Part shown: piece after piece, positions 1 to 14,500 of the stretch
Position numbering within the stretch: position 1 is the first letter of the stretch
How the letters are laid out: each line of letters starts with the position of its first letter
Source: Spisula solida
Lineage: Eukaryota; Mollusca; Bivalvia; Venerida; Mactridae
Direction of reading: 5' to 3'
Assembly (NCBI GenBank): GCA_947247005.1
Contig: OX365952.1
Span: 45,860,722 to 45,924,721 of the forward strand
DNA length: 64,000 bases
Program-made: the position numbers and the translations under genes
The notes under the pieces: model-generated
What the model saw: the letters and a program-made list of their open reading frames with translations, nothing else
Told to the model about the DNA's origin: nothing
The model's database searches: none

Positions 1-964
1 TAATGCCAGATTAAGATTAGAACAATGGTAGGCCCCTTTGGATTTTAACCTGAAAAATGTTGCCGTTTAACCTGAAAATGTTGCTGTTTTCTGAGGTCAG
101 AAAACTAAACTACTGAAACTTAAACATTGAGAAACTTTTTAAACACCCTGTAGATGGACATAAGATGAGGCGTGAAACGAGTCTATATGGAGTAAATAAA
201 GAGTTAGAGTTTTATACAGGATGAATGAAGCATGGTAACTGAGTATTAGCAGAAACTGTTCCACTTTTCTGATGGCACAACATGTTTAAAACAAACCTAA
301 CAAGTGAACATATACATGTGAAAGTTGTAGGGATTATGACCAATACATAGTATGGCATACTTACATATGATATAAACGAAAGTGCAAAAAATATGGACCA
401 GGATACAATAATTATACTCTGATAAAAGATCAAACTATTTGTGATAGGACATGATACTACTGCCCTGCATTCAACAAAGGATTATGTAACAGGTACGAAA
501 CAGGTATGAAACATGCGTCACATAATTTTCCGTTGAAATCAGAGAACATTAAATAAAATCTGTTCCCATAGCAACTACAGTAACAATTACTACTTTCTCA
601 AATAACTACAAAATGAACCAATCACTAACAAGTTAACAACACTTCCAAGGACAAGTTCTGGTACAGAATAATGTAATACAGCACATTAAATTGTTTTTGC
701 CATCCGGGAATATTCAGTCTTTTCACAACATAAAAGATGAGCTATAAAATCTGACTACTGTATAGACTGACTTATAAAACGAGAAAGTTTGTCTGTCCAC
801 TGTCTGGGCGAGTCTTAACCAGGTAGTGTTATAAGCGAGTATACTTAGTATACAGTTGTTAAATAAAAAAACCACACTTGTCACAGTAAGGGACGTATAC
901 CCTTAAAGCAATGAAAACAAGACAGCGTTCAATAAACGCTTATGCCCCCTGTGGAAGCCTTGTC

Positions 965-1200
965 CAAAAATAAGTCTAAGTCCAAAATTAGGTCAAGGTG
1001 AAGGTCAAAATGGGGTCAGGTGATACAGGCGTGTGGAGAGTGTTCATATACAACATCCATGCAAGTTTGGAAGCTTTGTAGCAAGCCATAATGATGCTAG
1101 AAGAAACGGTCAATTTGGGTTAACCAGGACGGACGGACGAACGGACGGACAGGTGAATCACTATATGCCTCCCGATCTATCGATACGGGGGCATAAAAAA
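965..1200 (+). repeat. Dispersed repeat with ggac microsatellite
   Basis: Starts with gtcaaggtgaaggtcaaaat, contains an acggacggacg run (1128-1151) and ends near cgatacgggggcataaaaa. It resembles a common bivalve dispersed repeat (recalled, not searched). Confidence 0.5.
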
Positions 1201-1901
1201 ATTGTTGACTCCCAATCACTCGGCCATTTCCTTCCGACAACTATGTTTTCCATTGCTTAAAATAAGATAAAAGACACATAGAAAAAAATATGAAATACAA
1301 CAAAGGTTGAAAAATGTGCAACTATCACTTACACAATGTATCTATATAGAAAACATACAAAAGTGGCCCCGATATACCAAATATATAGTGCAGTTTTTTT
1401 TAACCAGTCAAAATAAAGATAACAACAATGACAAGACATCTCCATAAAGGTGTGGTTAACTAATCTACAGTAGGGGTGTAACTATAAGCTCACATCACGA
1501 TACGATATGTATCGTTAATATTTATTACGGTTCAGTATATTTTGGTTTGATATAATATTCTCTAACTGCAGCTTAGAATACTTCCAATATTTAACTGAGA
1601 GTTGGTAGACATCTAGACAATGACTTTGTTGCTATAATTATAACAGCAAGTATTGTAAACCATAATGTGTCTATCAACTTTTTTAAATGAATATTAACAA
1701 TATGAAGTATATTTTAAAGCCAATTAAAACGACGGATATATTAGTTATACACAATCAGCAGGCTGCAGCATGTTTTCGTTGTAAGAATATTATTTAGTTA
1801 ATAAAAAATACCGAACCATAATTAAATTTAGTAGTGTTGTACCGTGAACAGTGTGGAGCATAATTTTCCGGTTCATCGTATACTGCGGTATACTGTTACC
1901 A

Positions 1902-2082
1902 GTGGTGTCAACAGAGCCAAATTAAAAATCCTGAAAATCTTTCAGAGCAAATTAAATTGACCATAACTTTGCCATTCCTTGAGATATTTCATCAAATAAG
2001 ATCTATTTTGTTCAGAAATCATAGCTCTCTCTGGTAAGATAAATCCGGAATTCCGGATAAATCAGGAATATTGACACCCCTG
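1902..2082 (+). repeat. gtgtcaa...ttgacacccctg TIR element, copy 1
   Basis: Short element sharing its internal sequence (gccaaattaaaaatcctgaa, ccggaattccggataaatca) and ends with 4198-4450 and 6963-7240. Termini are imperfect inverted repeats (ggtgtcaa / ttgacacc). Confidence 0.6.
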
Positions 2083-2693
2083 TGTTACACCACTACTGTA
2101 CAGTGTGCAGCTACCATCTAGTTATGTTAATTCTAACAGGTCAAAAAATTGCGCTATACCAAACAAATATACATCAGCACTTCCGACATATAAGACCAAA
2201 GTAGTTCTTTTGCTGGGAAAGTTTCGTTGGGAAATATAACATAAAGAAATCTACATGTAAGCTATCCCAGGATACACCATAATTATATAGGGTGGTGGAA
2301 GACACTGCTATTAAAAGTATTCAGGTGGTGGGGTAGGTACATAGTTATGATATGTATATGTACAATATATGTGAGGTGTGCTAAATAAAACATATTGGGT
2401 GGTGGAACATAAAATAAAATGCCTTCCATTCCACACACATAATAATTATGGGAATTCCAGAAACAGCTTCGATCACTAAAACCTAAATGGACAGCCCCTA
2501 TTACTAGAACCTACATGCAAGTGTATGCAACCTGTTGTTTTCTAATGCCTGCACAGTAAATATTATGGGATAAGTTTTAGCTGTCCTCCAGAATTGCGTG
2601 AAATTATTGACATGATACTCCAGGAGTCCTACAATGCTGGAAGAATCTGCACTAGAAAGGATGGACCAAATCAATTTATTGAAATTATGACCA

Positions 2694-2838
2694 GGGGTGG
2701 TATTCAAGATTGATCTTATTTAATTTGAGAGTAAGAATAGCCAATCATATCGCCTGTTACTAAATAAGAGTTTAATATGGTGTGATCTGATTGGTTGTTC
2801 TCATTCTTAAGTCAAGAAAGATCAATATTGACCACTTG
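2694..2838 (+). mobile_element. 150-bp MITE (ggggtggtattca family), copy A
   Basis: Imperfect terminal inverted repeats (ggggtggtattcaa...gatcttatt / aagatcaatattga). Internal sequence agccaatcatatcgcctgtt matches 8603-8754, 49638-49786 and 49788-49935. Confidence 0.7.
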
Positions 2839-3162
2839 GTCCATGTCCGCATTCAAACATTCTAAACAATGAAACAATTACCTTCTAATAGCACTTCACC
2901 TGACAAATAATTTCCCTCTCTCAACAAATTGACATAGATGCATGCAGCCAAAGTTTTGAAATAAGCCATGACAAAAGTTAATGAAATGCAAATTGCAAAT
3001 ACATACAGACGTGAAGCCATATATTGAATAATGTTCATGATTTAAAACATAAGAGATGGTTACTATCAATAAAACAAGCTTACAGTTAGACGAAGGACTT
3101 GATATAAGTGAGTGAGTATTAAGAGGACATAATGCAGTATTGATAAAGCAGGTCGACATAAG

Positions 3163-3255
3163 CCTAGGTCCCACTGAGCATTTTTTGCCTCGGCGATGTA
3201 CTCGATGTAATTAATCAGCTACTAGGACATCGGAAACAGGTTTCTCGTGGTCTAG
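3163..3255 (+). repeat. 'cctaggtcccactgagcatt' dispersed repeat, copy 1
   Basis: Same sequence, including the cggcgatgtact and aggacatcgg segments, recurs at 36043-36170 and 46061-46215. Confidence 0.65.
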
Positions 3256-4197
3256 GGGAAGTTTCCCAAAAAATGAAAAGCGAAAATTCTACAAAAACCA
3301 AGTTTTCAAACAGGAGATAACTGCCCTGACAAAATAGCCACAAAACGTCACGAAACATCAGGGTATTGTTTTATCAAAGCACTTACAGAAATCTAACAAA
3401 TATGCACATATTTAATATTTTAATAAGTCTTTAAATATTTGGGACAGAAAAGATTTATAGGAGTTCATTAACCTCATCAGCTTTGCAAAAACTTCATGTT
3501 TTGAGTTGGTCAGACTGAAACTCAACCATTTTGTTTCAAATATTTTATAACAGAAAGGAGGAAATCTTTCTAAAGGAGGAATAATCACAGGCCTTTAATA
3601 CTCATCCCTGTTTGAAAACCTGGCCACGATTTAACATGAAACAAACAATAGCAACTAATATACAAATAGAATACTAGTAATTATGTACAAATTTTTGCAC
3701 ATTACACATTTAAACAAATATTGTAAAACAGAAATATTGTATAACAAAAAGATGCTTAAATGACTTCACAAAATGTACACATAATTTAGCCAGGTACTTG
3801 AATACAAATACAGTCCGACCCCCACACAGCCACATGACAGCTTGTTACACCTCCATACTATGTGTGTACCAAATTATACACCCTAATCCTACACACGTAC
3901 CAACACAGATTGGTCACATCCTGGGCATATATTCCAACATAGGAGAGTCTGTGTTACTTACACGATATATAAACATACTAACAAAAGTCTTAAACAACAA
4001 TATTGATTTGCCCGCACAAATACGCATTACAAAATACGAATTATATCTGCCCGCACAAATACACATGATATCTGCCGACGAACGAGCCGCACACAATGCA
4101 CCATAGAAACACAACAGTAGAACAATAATACCACCATCTTGTCTAGTCATCTGTAACGATAAATCAAACACTATTATAACACACAGGCCGAATAACT

Positions 4198-4450
4198 CAG
4201 TGTCAACAGAGCCAAATTAAAAATCAGGAAAATCATATGCGGACGACCATTTCTGCCAAACAAAAGGCCTTCAACCACATGGTTTTCATATTTAACTCAG
4301 TTTGTATTGAATAATATCCTATAGAGCAGATTAAATTGACTATAACTTGGTCATTTCTTGAGGTATTTTCATCAAATAACTTTTCTTTTGATCAGAAATA
4401 ATAGCACTTTCAGGATGAATAATCCAGAATTCCCGATATTGACATCCCTG
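4198..4450 (+). repeat. gtgtcaa...ttgacacccctg TIR element, copy 2
   Basis: Full-length relative of 6963-7240; contains the accatttctgccaaacaaa and attaaattgactataac segments shared with it. Confidence 0.6.
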
Positions 4451-4692
4451 ATAACTAGAAGGGATTTTGACACCTATGTTTCCCACAAAGGGCCACAACT
4501 CTGACAACAATCATCCAACATAAAATTCCTGACAATATGCACAACTAGACTCGGTACCAAGTATTCATGTGAAGTTTCAGTGAAATCAGACCAACGGTTA
4601 AGTAGAACGCGTTCAGACAAACATTGTGACATCCATCCATCCAGACAGACATCCAGCACAAAATCAAAGTCTCCCCCACTATATGTGGGAGA
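4451..4692 (-). repeat. 'tttgt(g)acacccatcc...gtctcccc' repeat, copy 1
   Basis: Shares cttggtaccaagtattc-type sequence with 6170-6356 (same orientation) and 53940-54070 (inverted). Its end has the hairpin gtctcccccac / gtgggagac. Confidence 0.55.
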
Positions 4693-4914
4693 CAGTATTA
4701 CCGATACCAGAATGACAATACTGTTATTTCATTCAATGTATTTCAATTAATCGAGATATTCCTAAAAAAAAAAAGCAGCTGGTGAGTTATTTCAAGGAAA
4801 TAATACAATTTTTACATATTTACAAATGCATTATACTGTTTAGGGAAAGTACTTTGAAGGAGATTGTAAAAACATTTGTAAAAGATAGATTCCCAATGGC
4901 AGCCAACTGGTTAT

Positions 4915-5235
4915 TTATGTTAAAGGTCACGGTAAACTTGACATACTGATCTCAAAATCAATAGGGTCACCTACAGAAGACGACCAAACTCCCTGTAAAT
5001 TTTGAGAATAATAGACCATTCATGGGTTATGAATATGAAACCATTTTGCCTTCGTAGGTCACAATGACTTTTGACCTAGTGATCTTGTAGTGAACAAATA
5101 GGTCTACTACAGATAAAGACAACTTCCCAATTAAGTTTGAGGACCCCAGGACTTACCGTTCTTGAAGTGATGATGGGAACCACTTTATATACCAACCGAC
5201 TGACCAACCAATATGTTCCAAGCCATGGGTCCATT
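4915..5235 (+). repeat. Degenerate 'gtcac...gacctagtgacc' dispersed repeat
   Basis: Old copy of the repeat seen at 32886-33432, 55610-55985 and 62312-62412 (caactccctgtaaattttga, aggtcacaatgacttttgac). Confidence 0.45.
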
Positions 5236-5455
5236 GTCTAAGCAAAGCGCTACCAAGCGCCTTTATTCGGTTACCTCCCGTTCAATTAAATATAGAAGAC
5301 ATGGATAACCTCCTGTGGAAAGCGCTTCGTAGCGCTCGCTCATGTTAACGGCCTCCATATGCCATTATTATAAGCATAATTGTTATAGCACTCAATAGTA
5401 TTTGTATACAAGATAAAATATTGATATACAATAAATGATAAAATGTTCAACTAGA

Positions 5456-5583
5456 CTACGTACCATCTGCTTCGTCATCATAGATGTCACTGTTTGTTAT
5501 AACTGATCCTATCGTACTGCCCTCTTCTCTAACATGTGATCCAAGATATTTCATCATTACGAACATCTGAACACGTTTCCTAC
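5456..5583 (-). CDS. SWIB-protein exon 11 (probable last exon)
   Basis: Acceptor tttgtag. Encodes RKRVQMFVMMKYLGSHV, the SWIB C-terminus, then an acidic tail ending DDEADGT and a TAG. A donor-like GTACGT overlaps the final codons, so the exon may instead end at 5464 and continue in an exon I could not find. Confidence 0.8.
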
Positions 5584-8500
5584 CTACAAACCAACAACAA
5601 TAATAACATGCAAACATTCAAAGAAAGGCAAAAATAAATTATGGTTCGTACACAATTCTCAAGGATACTTCAAGGCAGAATTTGTTTCTTTCGAACATTT
5701 ACCAAGGTAAAATTGTATGATGTTGACACTTTGTGCTGGATAAACATGACAATTATTGTCATTACGTCTGCTGCTAAACACTACATGTCTCCCTCTCGCA
5801 CCCATACATTTACATACTTTAAATTTGCAAGAAAAAGAGTTATTCTGCTTCATTTTGACGCAGATAAGGTATCATTTCGACAACATCCATATACTTCTAT
5901 GTACATGTGTATATTCAAGGCTGTTTGACTAAATTCAAGGATTTTCAGTTAAATTCAAGAACCATTTTGGCATTTTTTTAAGGCAGCACTTAATTCAAAT
6001 ACGTTTCAAGGTTAAAACCAAATTAAGGACTTTTCAAGGCCAGTGCGAACCATGGGCATGACCGTTGCAGACGTCACAGAAGAACATAGGAATGGGCACA
6101 GACATGAGTAATGTAATATACTCCCTCATTAAAGATAAAGGTAGGGGGAGGGGGCATTATTATATCATCAGAACTTAAACTCCTGACAATAAGCACAACA
6201 AGGCTTGGTACTAAGCATTCGTGTAAAGTTTCATATAAATTGGACATGTGGTTACGGAGAACAAGTGGGACAAACTTTGTGACACCCATCCGAACAGACA
6301 TCCATACGTCCAGCACAAAATCAATAAGTCTCCCCACCACTAGAAGTGGGAGACATTATTACCCTAACCAGAGACATAACTACTGTATTACATTCAGTGA
6401 GTTTATGTAAAGATTACATTGATAAAACATATGTAATGAGTAACAATTATCTCACCAAATATTTTTTGAAGCTGGTCATCACAGATCATAAATCGTCGGT
6501 CCTTAGGGTCCTGTCAATAAAATATAAGACAATATAAGGGTCTGTCAATAAAATATAAGACAATATAAGGGTCTGTCAATAATATATAAGACAATATATG
6601 GTATATTTTGTGCACTCAAATCAATACACGACCTAGTGACCTTTTCTATAACCTCCACACTCATGTACCTAACAAAAAACTAACATGAGGTCAGGGCTGG
6701 TATTCACAAAACATCTTAAGAGAAAACTTAACTATTTTGACTTAAGTTAATAAATTGAGCTACATATAAATCCCCAGAAACTAAGAATAACTCAAGTTTT
6801 CTTTGTGATTATTGTAGCTCTTTACAAAATGCTTCTAAACAATGTAAAAAATGATAATCTTGATTTTCCTGTTTTCAAGATATTACTAAAAAAAAAATTA
6901 ATTTTCCCTTAAGATGCTTTGTGAATATCACCCCAGAAAAATTGATCAATTGACACTGTCATCAGGGGTGTCAACAATGCCAAATTACAAATCCTGAAAA
7001 TCATATGTGGCTGACCATTTTTGCCAAATAAGAAGACTTCATGTCGCTTCAACTACAATATTTCTATACTTAACTCAGTTTGTACTGATTCAAATCCTTC
7101 AGTGCAGATTAAATTGACCATAACTTTGCTATTTCTTGAGATATTTTCATCAAATAACTTTTATTTTGGTCAGAAATCATAGCTCTTTCGAGATAGAAAA
7201 ATCCGGAATTCCAGATTAATCAGGAATATCGACACCCCTGTGTCATGCTTAGATGGACAAGATAAATGATGGAATAGAATTCTGAGTCTGACACTTATTT
7301 TATATTTGGTTTTACAGAGTTTTTGGGTTTTTAAAAAATAAGTTCAGTCATATACTACAGAAGGTTGACATTATCAGTATTCCTGGAATTCTTACAACCA
7401 GTACTAACTAGACTTGCTTTTCCATATTCAACCCACAACTTCCCCTCCAGTTCAACCATGGAATTGAACCATGAGGTCAGCTTGGTGAAAGTGGAGCGAC
7501 TGTGTGTTAGCACCAGTTTAACAATGGAATTGAACCATGAGGTCGGCTTGGTGACAGTGGAGCAACTGTGTGTTAGCACCAGTTCAACCATGGAATTGAA
7601 CCATGAGGTCAGCTTGGTGACAGTGGAGCAACTGTGTGTTAGCACCAGTTCAACCATGGAATTGAACCATGAGGTCGGCTTGGTGAAAGTGGAGCAACTG
7701 TGTGTTAGCACCAGTTTAACAATGGAATTGAACCATGAGGTCGGCTTGGTGAAAGTGGAGCAACTGTGTGTTAGCACCAGTTCAACCATGGAATTGAACC
7801 ATGAGGTCGGCTTGGTGACAGTAGAGCAACCATGGAATGGAACCATGAGGTTGGCTTGGTGACAGTGGAGCAACTGTGTGTTAGGCCAAAACAAATTAAT
7901 TAGTTGGTTGTAGTAACATGGTGATAAAACGGGGTCGGTCGGTAGGAAAAACATTTTATTTTTCCGACCTGAGCAGGCCATCGCGAAAACATTGAAAGAA
8001 TCATCAATACATGAGAAAACATTGAAAGAATCATCAATACATGAGAAAACATTGAAATAATCATCAATACATCCTTAAAAATCGATATTGGAACCACTAA
8101 ATGCCGTAGTTTTCATACTGTTCCGGAAACTCACCGATTCCGCTGCAATAAAATGTTAAGGGTCGGGCCCAAAAGTTAGGGTCGGTCAGGTTACTAGAAC
8201 CACATAATTATTTTTTTTGGCCTTAGCTGGAAACACTATATCATAGGGGTCCTAATGAGACAAAATGTCCAATCCTGAAAATGATGTGCATGTCTGTTTC
8301 AGATGCCATTAGCACACATCACTACACCAAAAACTCAGTTTCAAACACTGTTCCCTTGTAAAAATTCATCTTACAAATTTTCTTCTAAGCCAACATTATA
8401 TATATCAACAATAATACTGTACCAATAATTTTCTTTCTCTGACTATCTCCCACATCTTCTTGACTACTTCATTCCTTGCTAACTGTAAACACAAATATAC

Positions 8501-11500
8501 ATTTATTAAATGGCATTTTGCGGGAAGGCATTGCAAATCATTCATTTTGGATAACATAAAATGTTTTCCAACCTACATTCTCTATTGTTTAATCTGTTCA
8601 CAGGGATGGTATTCAATATTTATCTTATTTAATTAGAGAATAAGGATAGCCAATCATATCGCCTGTTACTGACCAAGAGTTTTTAAAATATGGTGTGATC
8701 TGATTGGTTGTCCTTATCCTTAAGTCAAGTAAGATCAATATTGAATACTACCCCAGAACCACAATATTTTTTGTCTTGGCCTTACAAATGTATTGACCAA
8801 AAACATTATAATAGACATTAGACCTTCCTTCGTAAATAGTCATTGTTAATTGCCTGAACTTACCTATATCCTATACTAATTTAATCCCTGAAATTTCAAG
8901 TCACATTTTAACCTCAGGATTTCTGACTGAAGGGTCAGTTATACATAACCTCTGTAATGCAACACTCTTTGGGACCTGTAAATATTGGCCATTGTTCAGA
9001 GGTTGTTGCTCTACAGAGGTTAAATATATAGTTTATATCAGCTTATGGAAATATGGAAGGTGTTGTCATAGAGATGTTGTAGCTCTACAGAGGGCAGCTC
9101 TGGAGAGGTTGTATTGTTGTATAAAATACAGGTATTAGGGTAATAAAATGATGAAGTCTAGAACAAAATTATCGAAATCACTTGTCACAACCCTTCAGAT
9201 TCAACCCCTAGCTAAACCCCTAATGAAATGTTCTACAAACCTTTTCTGTTCCCATTAACTCGGCTAACAGTGCTGATAACACACACGGTTTGGAATAAGC
9301 ATTGTTGCCACCTAAAATAACAGAAGAGATATCGTTACATGACAACCTGAATTTTTTTTATGAAACATGAAATTCTATCGGAAAGTGCCAAGAGCATTCT
9401 GTAAAATCATTCAATTTCAATGGGACAAAATTTTGGGGTTTTGTTGAAAAAGACCATTTCGTTGGGACGTAATTTCAAGGATTTAGAAAAATATGGCAAA
9501 GTAAAAATTCACACAAAATATCAGAAACCATTCAAACATCAAACAGATAATAATTGTTTATCATATGTTGATATGTCCAAGTAAACTTCCCAAAAATCCA
9601 GTCTTACACCTGACTGAACTTGAAAGCAAGTATGGCAGCCACTGTAAACTTATCTATTGGTATAATTATTCATTGAGGATTTAATTTTGTGGTAAAGATC
9701 ATCCAAGAAATCCATGAAATTAAATCCCCTATGAATATTAATGATTTTACAGTAGCGATTTGGATTTTTCCCTTGTCAGATTGTCCAAAGACCTCCAAAT
9801 GTGAGAGAAGAGATTCAAGTAATGCCAGTGCGCTACTGTAGCTCTTTTCTAATAAACTTCTTGGTTTATTAACATGACCAGTGTAAAGCACCAATACACA
9901 CGAGACTTTGTGATACCTACCATTTCATTTAAATAAAGCTGGGTGCGAAAAAAAATAAACGGGAACGAAATATTTTCATGGCCGAAAATCAAACCAGGGA
10001 CTTCTTAATCCATAGTTACGAGAGTCAGACACTCAATCAGTGCCACCCGAGGTACACAATCAGTGCCACCCGAGGTACTCAATCAGTGCCACCCAAGGTA
10101 CACAATCAGTGCCACCCGAGGTACTCAATCAGTGCCACCCAAGGTACACAACCAGTGCCACCCGGAATGTTTGATGAACTTACCAGAACTCTTTTTTCTT
10201 TCCTTCTTCTTTGGTGTCTAAAATAACAATAAATATACAGTATTGAATAATTGTACATGATACCAATAGAAAACAAATAGTAACATAAGTTACATAACAA
10301 GTTTATTGAAGTAACACAAGGCTCTGGCCCAAATAACATTACATGACATGCAAATGTATACTGTAAATGAGTGACCAATCAAAGCACATTATCCAGAATA
10401 TATGAGCTCTGTTGTATGATTTCAAACCTCTTCAAAAACCATGCTATCCAAGTGTCCCGATTGAGTCGGGTCTGTCCCGATTACAAAGCGAATTCCCGAT
10501 TACACCGATCGGTATTTTAAAAACCCGATTAAAAAGTTTTCCAATGTTATGTGTAGTGAAATCAGCCTCGGACATCGTAAACTGTAACCTGTGTAAACAA
10601 TCAAAGTGTCTCATTATAATCCACAAATGATTCAATACAGGCCCAATAAACAAGGTGCTAATTGCCCCCAAGCCAGCGGCATATCAATAAACAGGCAATT
10701 AATCCGATCAATCTGTTAGTTAAGTGTCAAATCACTCGTAAGGCCAGGCTAAAGTCCAGTTTTAATCCGTACATCCCGTATTTTTCATTCTGCATTTAAG
10801 AGAAGTAGAGTTACTTCCCTTACGTAATTAGAATGACAATATTGAAGATTTGTGAATTATTCATTGTTGAATCTCTTTTAGAAGCAAATAATGGTCAAAA
10901 AAGTTGAAACTATACCAGGTACATATGACTGAAACAGGTCAGTGATTATACTCATGGACTTTTTTTGATATTGACAAATTTTCGAAACTTGAGTAGTATT
11001 CGGATAAACATTTCGGACAAATGAATACATGTATATATATTTGATCACTGGTGCTCTTAAAGTCAGCTGGTAAGCAAAATTGGCAATATTTATTTCTGTT
11101 TAAACTCATCACTGAATATATTCTTTGAGAAATTACTAACATTGGCAATAACAAGTTTGGAACAAAGACATCTCCTGTAGAGCGGGCAATATCTGTATTT
11201 ATTTCTTAGTGAATCAAAGACCTAAAATTTTAGATCTTTGAGTCAATGATCAATAGTTTTGGCTTATTCAAGAAAATGATACATTTAACAAAACATAGTA
11301 ATACAAAATGCACCAAATTCATGTCTAAAATGCTATATTTTGTTATGATTTGATTGTTTTGATAAATACAATAGAGATAAACTAAGTAAAAAAAACAACT
11401 GTATAGCGGGCATAGCAGAAATTAGTACCGCGAAAAACCTCCCACTTGAGACTCCAAATCTCCCACTTACAAATCATGAAAACCCCTCTTGAGAGTCGAA

Positions 11501-14500
11501 AAAGGTTGGGAAGCATGAAAAACTAATAAATATGGGAAAACCACATTTAGTACACAGCAGATATTTTTGGGGGGAAAAATGTAAAGACGTAAGGGAGAAA
11601 AAATAATTTATAAACAGTTATTATATAAATTAATCAAAGTAATTGTAAACTTACCCCTCTATTTCTAGTTCTACGACCAGTTTCCTCAAATGTCTGTAAT
11701 CTTTTAGCTAACTCTTCATCTGACAATTTTAATGTCTGGAATCCACAATAATATTTGATCAAGAGAAATGTAACTTATATTGTAAGGTGCAGCGCCCAAT
11801 GTACACTAATGCTTGTATTCGATCCATTGGCAGGGTTAGGGGTTTCACTGGCTTCTGAATCTGAACGGCATTTTGATACTTTTTACTAAATTTTACCATT
11901 TTTGTTAGACAAAATACCCATGATTTTAAGAGAAAATGACCCTTTAACCAAAATCTTGAGGGTCAAAATGTGGCTTTATGGAAATTTCAATGGTCAAAAC
12001 CCCTAATCACGAGTCAAATGGAACCCTTGAGAGTTATTTGACAATGAGCCAATTGATGCATGATGAAATACTGTCAAAATAATTAATAAGAAATTGTAGC
12101 AAGGGTTCCAATTTTGCTAAATCTGCAAATTTAATAATTTCACAAAAAATGTGAACTCCTGAACTTAGACAACAGGATTTAAACACAGAAAGTATTTTTA
12201 TACTTAGACAACAGGACCTAAACACAGAAAGTATTTTTATACTTAGACAACAGGACTTAAACACAGAAAGTATTTTTATACTTAGACAACAGGACTTAAA
12301 CACTGAAAGTATTTTTTCTGAAGTTCAAATGTCACTAACAAAAGATTTTTCAGAATAACAAATTTAAGAACATTTTGTCTCATGAAAGTATATGATTTTA
12401 CCTTTTGTTCCTCATCATACACATTGAGATCGTCATTTTCTAGTGGTTCTAAATCTACGTCTTCATCACCATCAGCATCCTATAATATAAACAATATATG
12501 CATCATTATAAGTATAGGATAGACAATGAGTATCGCTGGTTATGAGATTTAGACAGCGAGCTTCAGCTCCGCTATTCGCAGCGCCATGTTGGGATAGTAC
12601 AATCATTATATATTCAAAACAAATTGCTTCATAACAGCAGCATTTACCTCTGCTGTGTAGAGGTTGGGGCTTCTAAGGCGAAAAAGGGGGATAATTTGGA
12701 CAAATTATGCAGGACCATTACCTACTCATGTGTAGGTCCTCTTGGTCATGAAGGTAAACAAATAAGCATTTCTTAGTCCAAAAGGGGGCATAATTTCAAC
12801 AAAATGCCTGATAGAGTTACCTGCTCCTGCATATGGGTTGGGGTCATGGTGGCAAACAAGTATGCAAAGTATGAAAGCAATATCTCAAAGGACTTAGAGA
12901 ATATAAGAGGTTAAAAAACATGTACCTAAACTTTAACAAAAGTGTTACGCCGACGCCATCGCCGACACTCGGGTGACTGCAATAGCTCCCCTTATTCTAC
13001 GAATAGTGGAGCTAAAAAGGAAAATAGAACGCCCTAAAACAACCTGGAGACGTACTGTGGAGGCCGAAATGAATTAAATTGGTTTAACCTGGGGAGAAGT
13101 GGGAAAATAGCAAAGAACAGAGAATAGTGGAAAGCTCTAGTCCTTGCCCTATGTACCTCCGGACACAACAATGATTAGGTAGGTAGGTAGTTTTTAATAC
13201 AGGGGTTGAAGTCTGTACAGGGACAAACTTTCAAAGTACATAGACAGGCTAACATATCCTGCCCTTTCAAATGAGCAGGGCATAAAAATATCTTAAATTC
13301 CGAACAAAATATTGACAAATATCACCTTTCGTTTCTTTTTATCTTTCTTTTTGGAAGCTGGTTCTTTAGATTTTGCTTTTTTCTTCGGTGGTTCTACTAC
13401 TTCTTCCTCCTCCTAAAATATCAACAACTTCATAAATATTCTATCACAGAGTATTACATAATTCAAACATACATAATTAAAGGTGCTGCCTCACAGATTG
13501 GGCTAAAAAATGTGTATATCGTGATTTTCTAACTTACCAATTATTGATGTAATAGAAAGCCACTGAAGGTTGCTTTATAAAAGATTTGGTGCAAAAAAGC
13601 AATTTTATCCACTCTCAATGTCGCCCACTGAGTATCTTTTTCTGGAAAAAAAAAGCGCTTAGTTTCCGTCCAACATGCTTTGTGAATTACCGGTATGTAA
13701 CTCACTAGTGTTCTAACTGTAACATCAACAAGCTACAGCGTAAACATCTGTGAGGTATGGATCGTTTTTCGATTTGTTTTCATCAAATGCAAACAAATTC
13801 CAGGCAATTTAAGTAATAGTAGTGTTACTTTTTGATGTAAAAATACTAAATAACTACAAAAAGCCGAAGTTTCTTAAGTTATTTTAGATGTCAGTGGGGT
13901 TGTTTATGGGATATACAGGCAACTATACCAAAATTACACAAATATTTGACAATTTTAATTTATTTTTGCAATATACCAATATGTGAGACAGTCCCTTTAA
14001 GATTTTTTTACACACAAACGCATTTCTCTCACAAGAGCAGTAACTCTGGCAAAAATCATCCTTTAAGATAGGAAGATTTGTCTGTAAGGGGGAACTGATA
14101 TAAAGTATGCATTGAAATCGAAGCAGGTCATCTGACTGATTGACATTAACCCCACCCGCCCCACCCCACCCAACCCCCTATAGTTACCTCTTTCTCATCC
14201 TCAGATTTGTGACCTCCATTCTGCTCCTCTTCTTCCTCCTCCTTATCTCCACCCTCTTCCTCATCTTCATCATTCTTCTGTTCTTCTAATTCCATGAACA
14301 CACTCATTGTTAATTTGTCTATCTCTTTCTTCCTGTGTAATTATATTACAAAGTCAGTGACATTTAGTTTAGACAATTACTAACTACATGTGTGCAAGTT
14401 AAAGATTATGAAATAATTATGAAATACTTGAAATTCTGACTTTTTGGCACACTTAAAAACCTGAAATCAGGTGTATACCTGAAAACTTGTACCCATATAA

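Larger units (their letters stand above)
1..5455. other. Gene-free repeat-rich flank
   Basis: No exon with coherent splice sites or a recognisable domain on either strand. It holds copies of several dispersed repeats (listed separately) and AT-rich unique DNA. A 3' UTR or extra 3' exon of the SWIB gene could lie in its upper part. Confidence 0.5.

Noticed and set aside
3798..4171. Overlapping 102- and 85-codon open frames
   Set aside because: No domain, no splice support and adjacent to repeats; likely random.
7355..7981. 208- and 165-codon open frames on opposite strands
   Set aside because: Both come from a 66-bp tandem array; no start context, splice logic or family match, and they lie in an intron of the SWIB gene.
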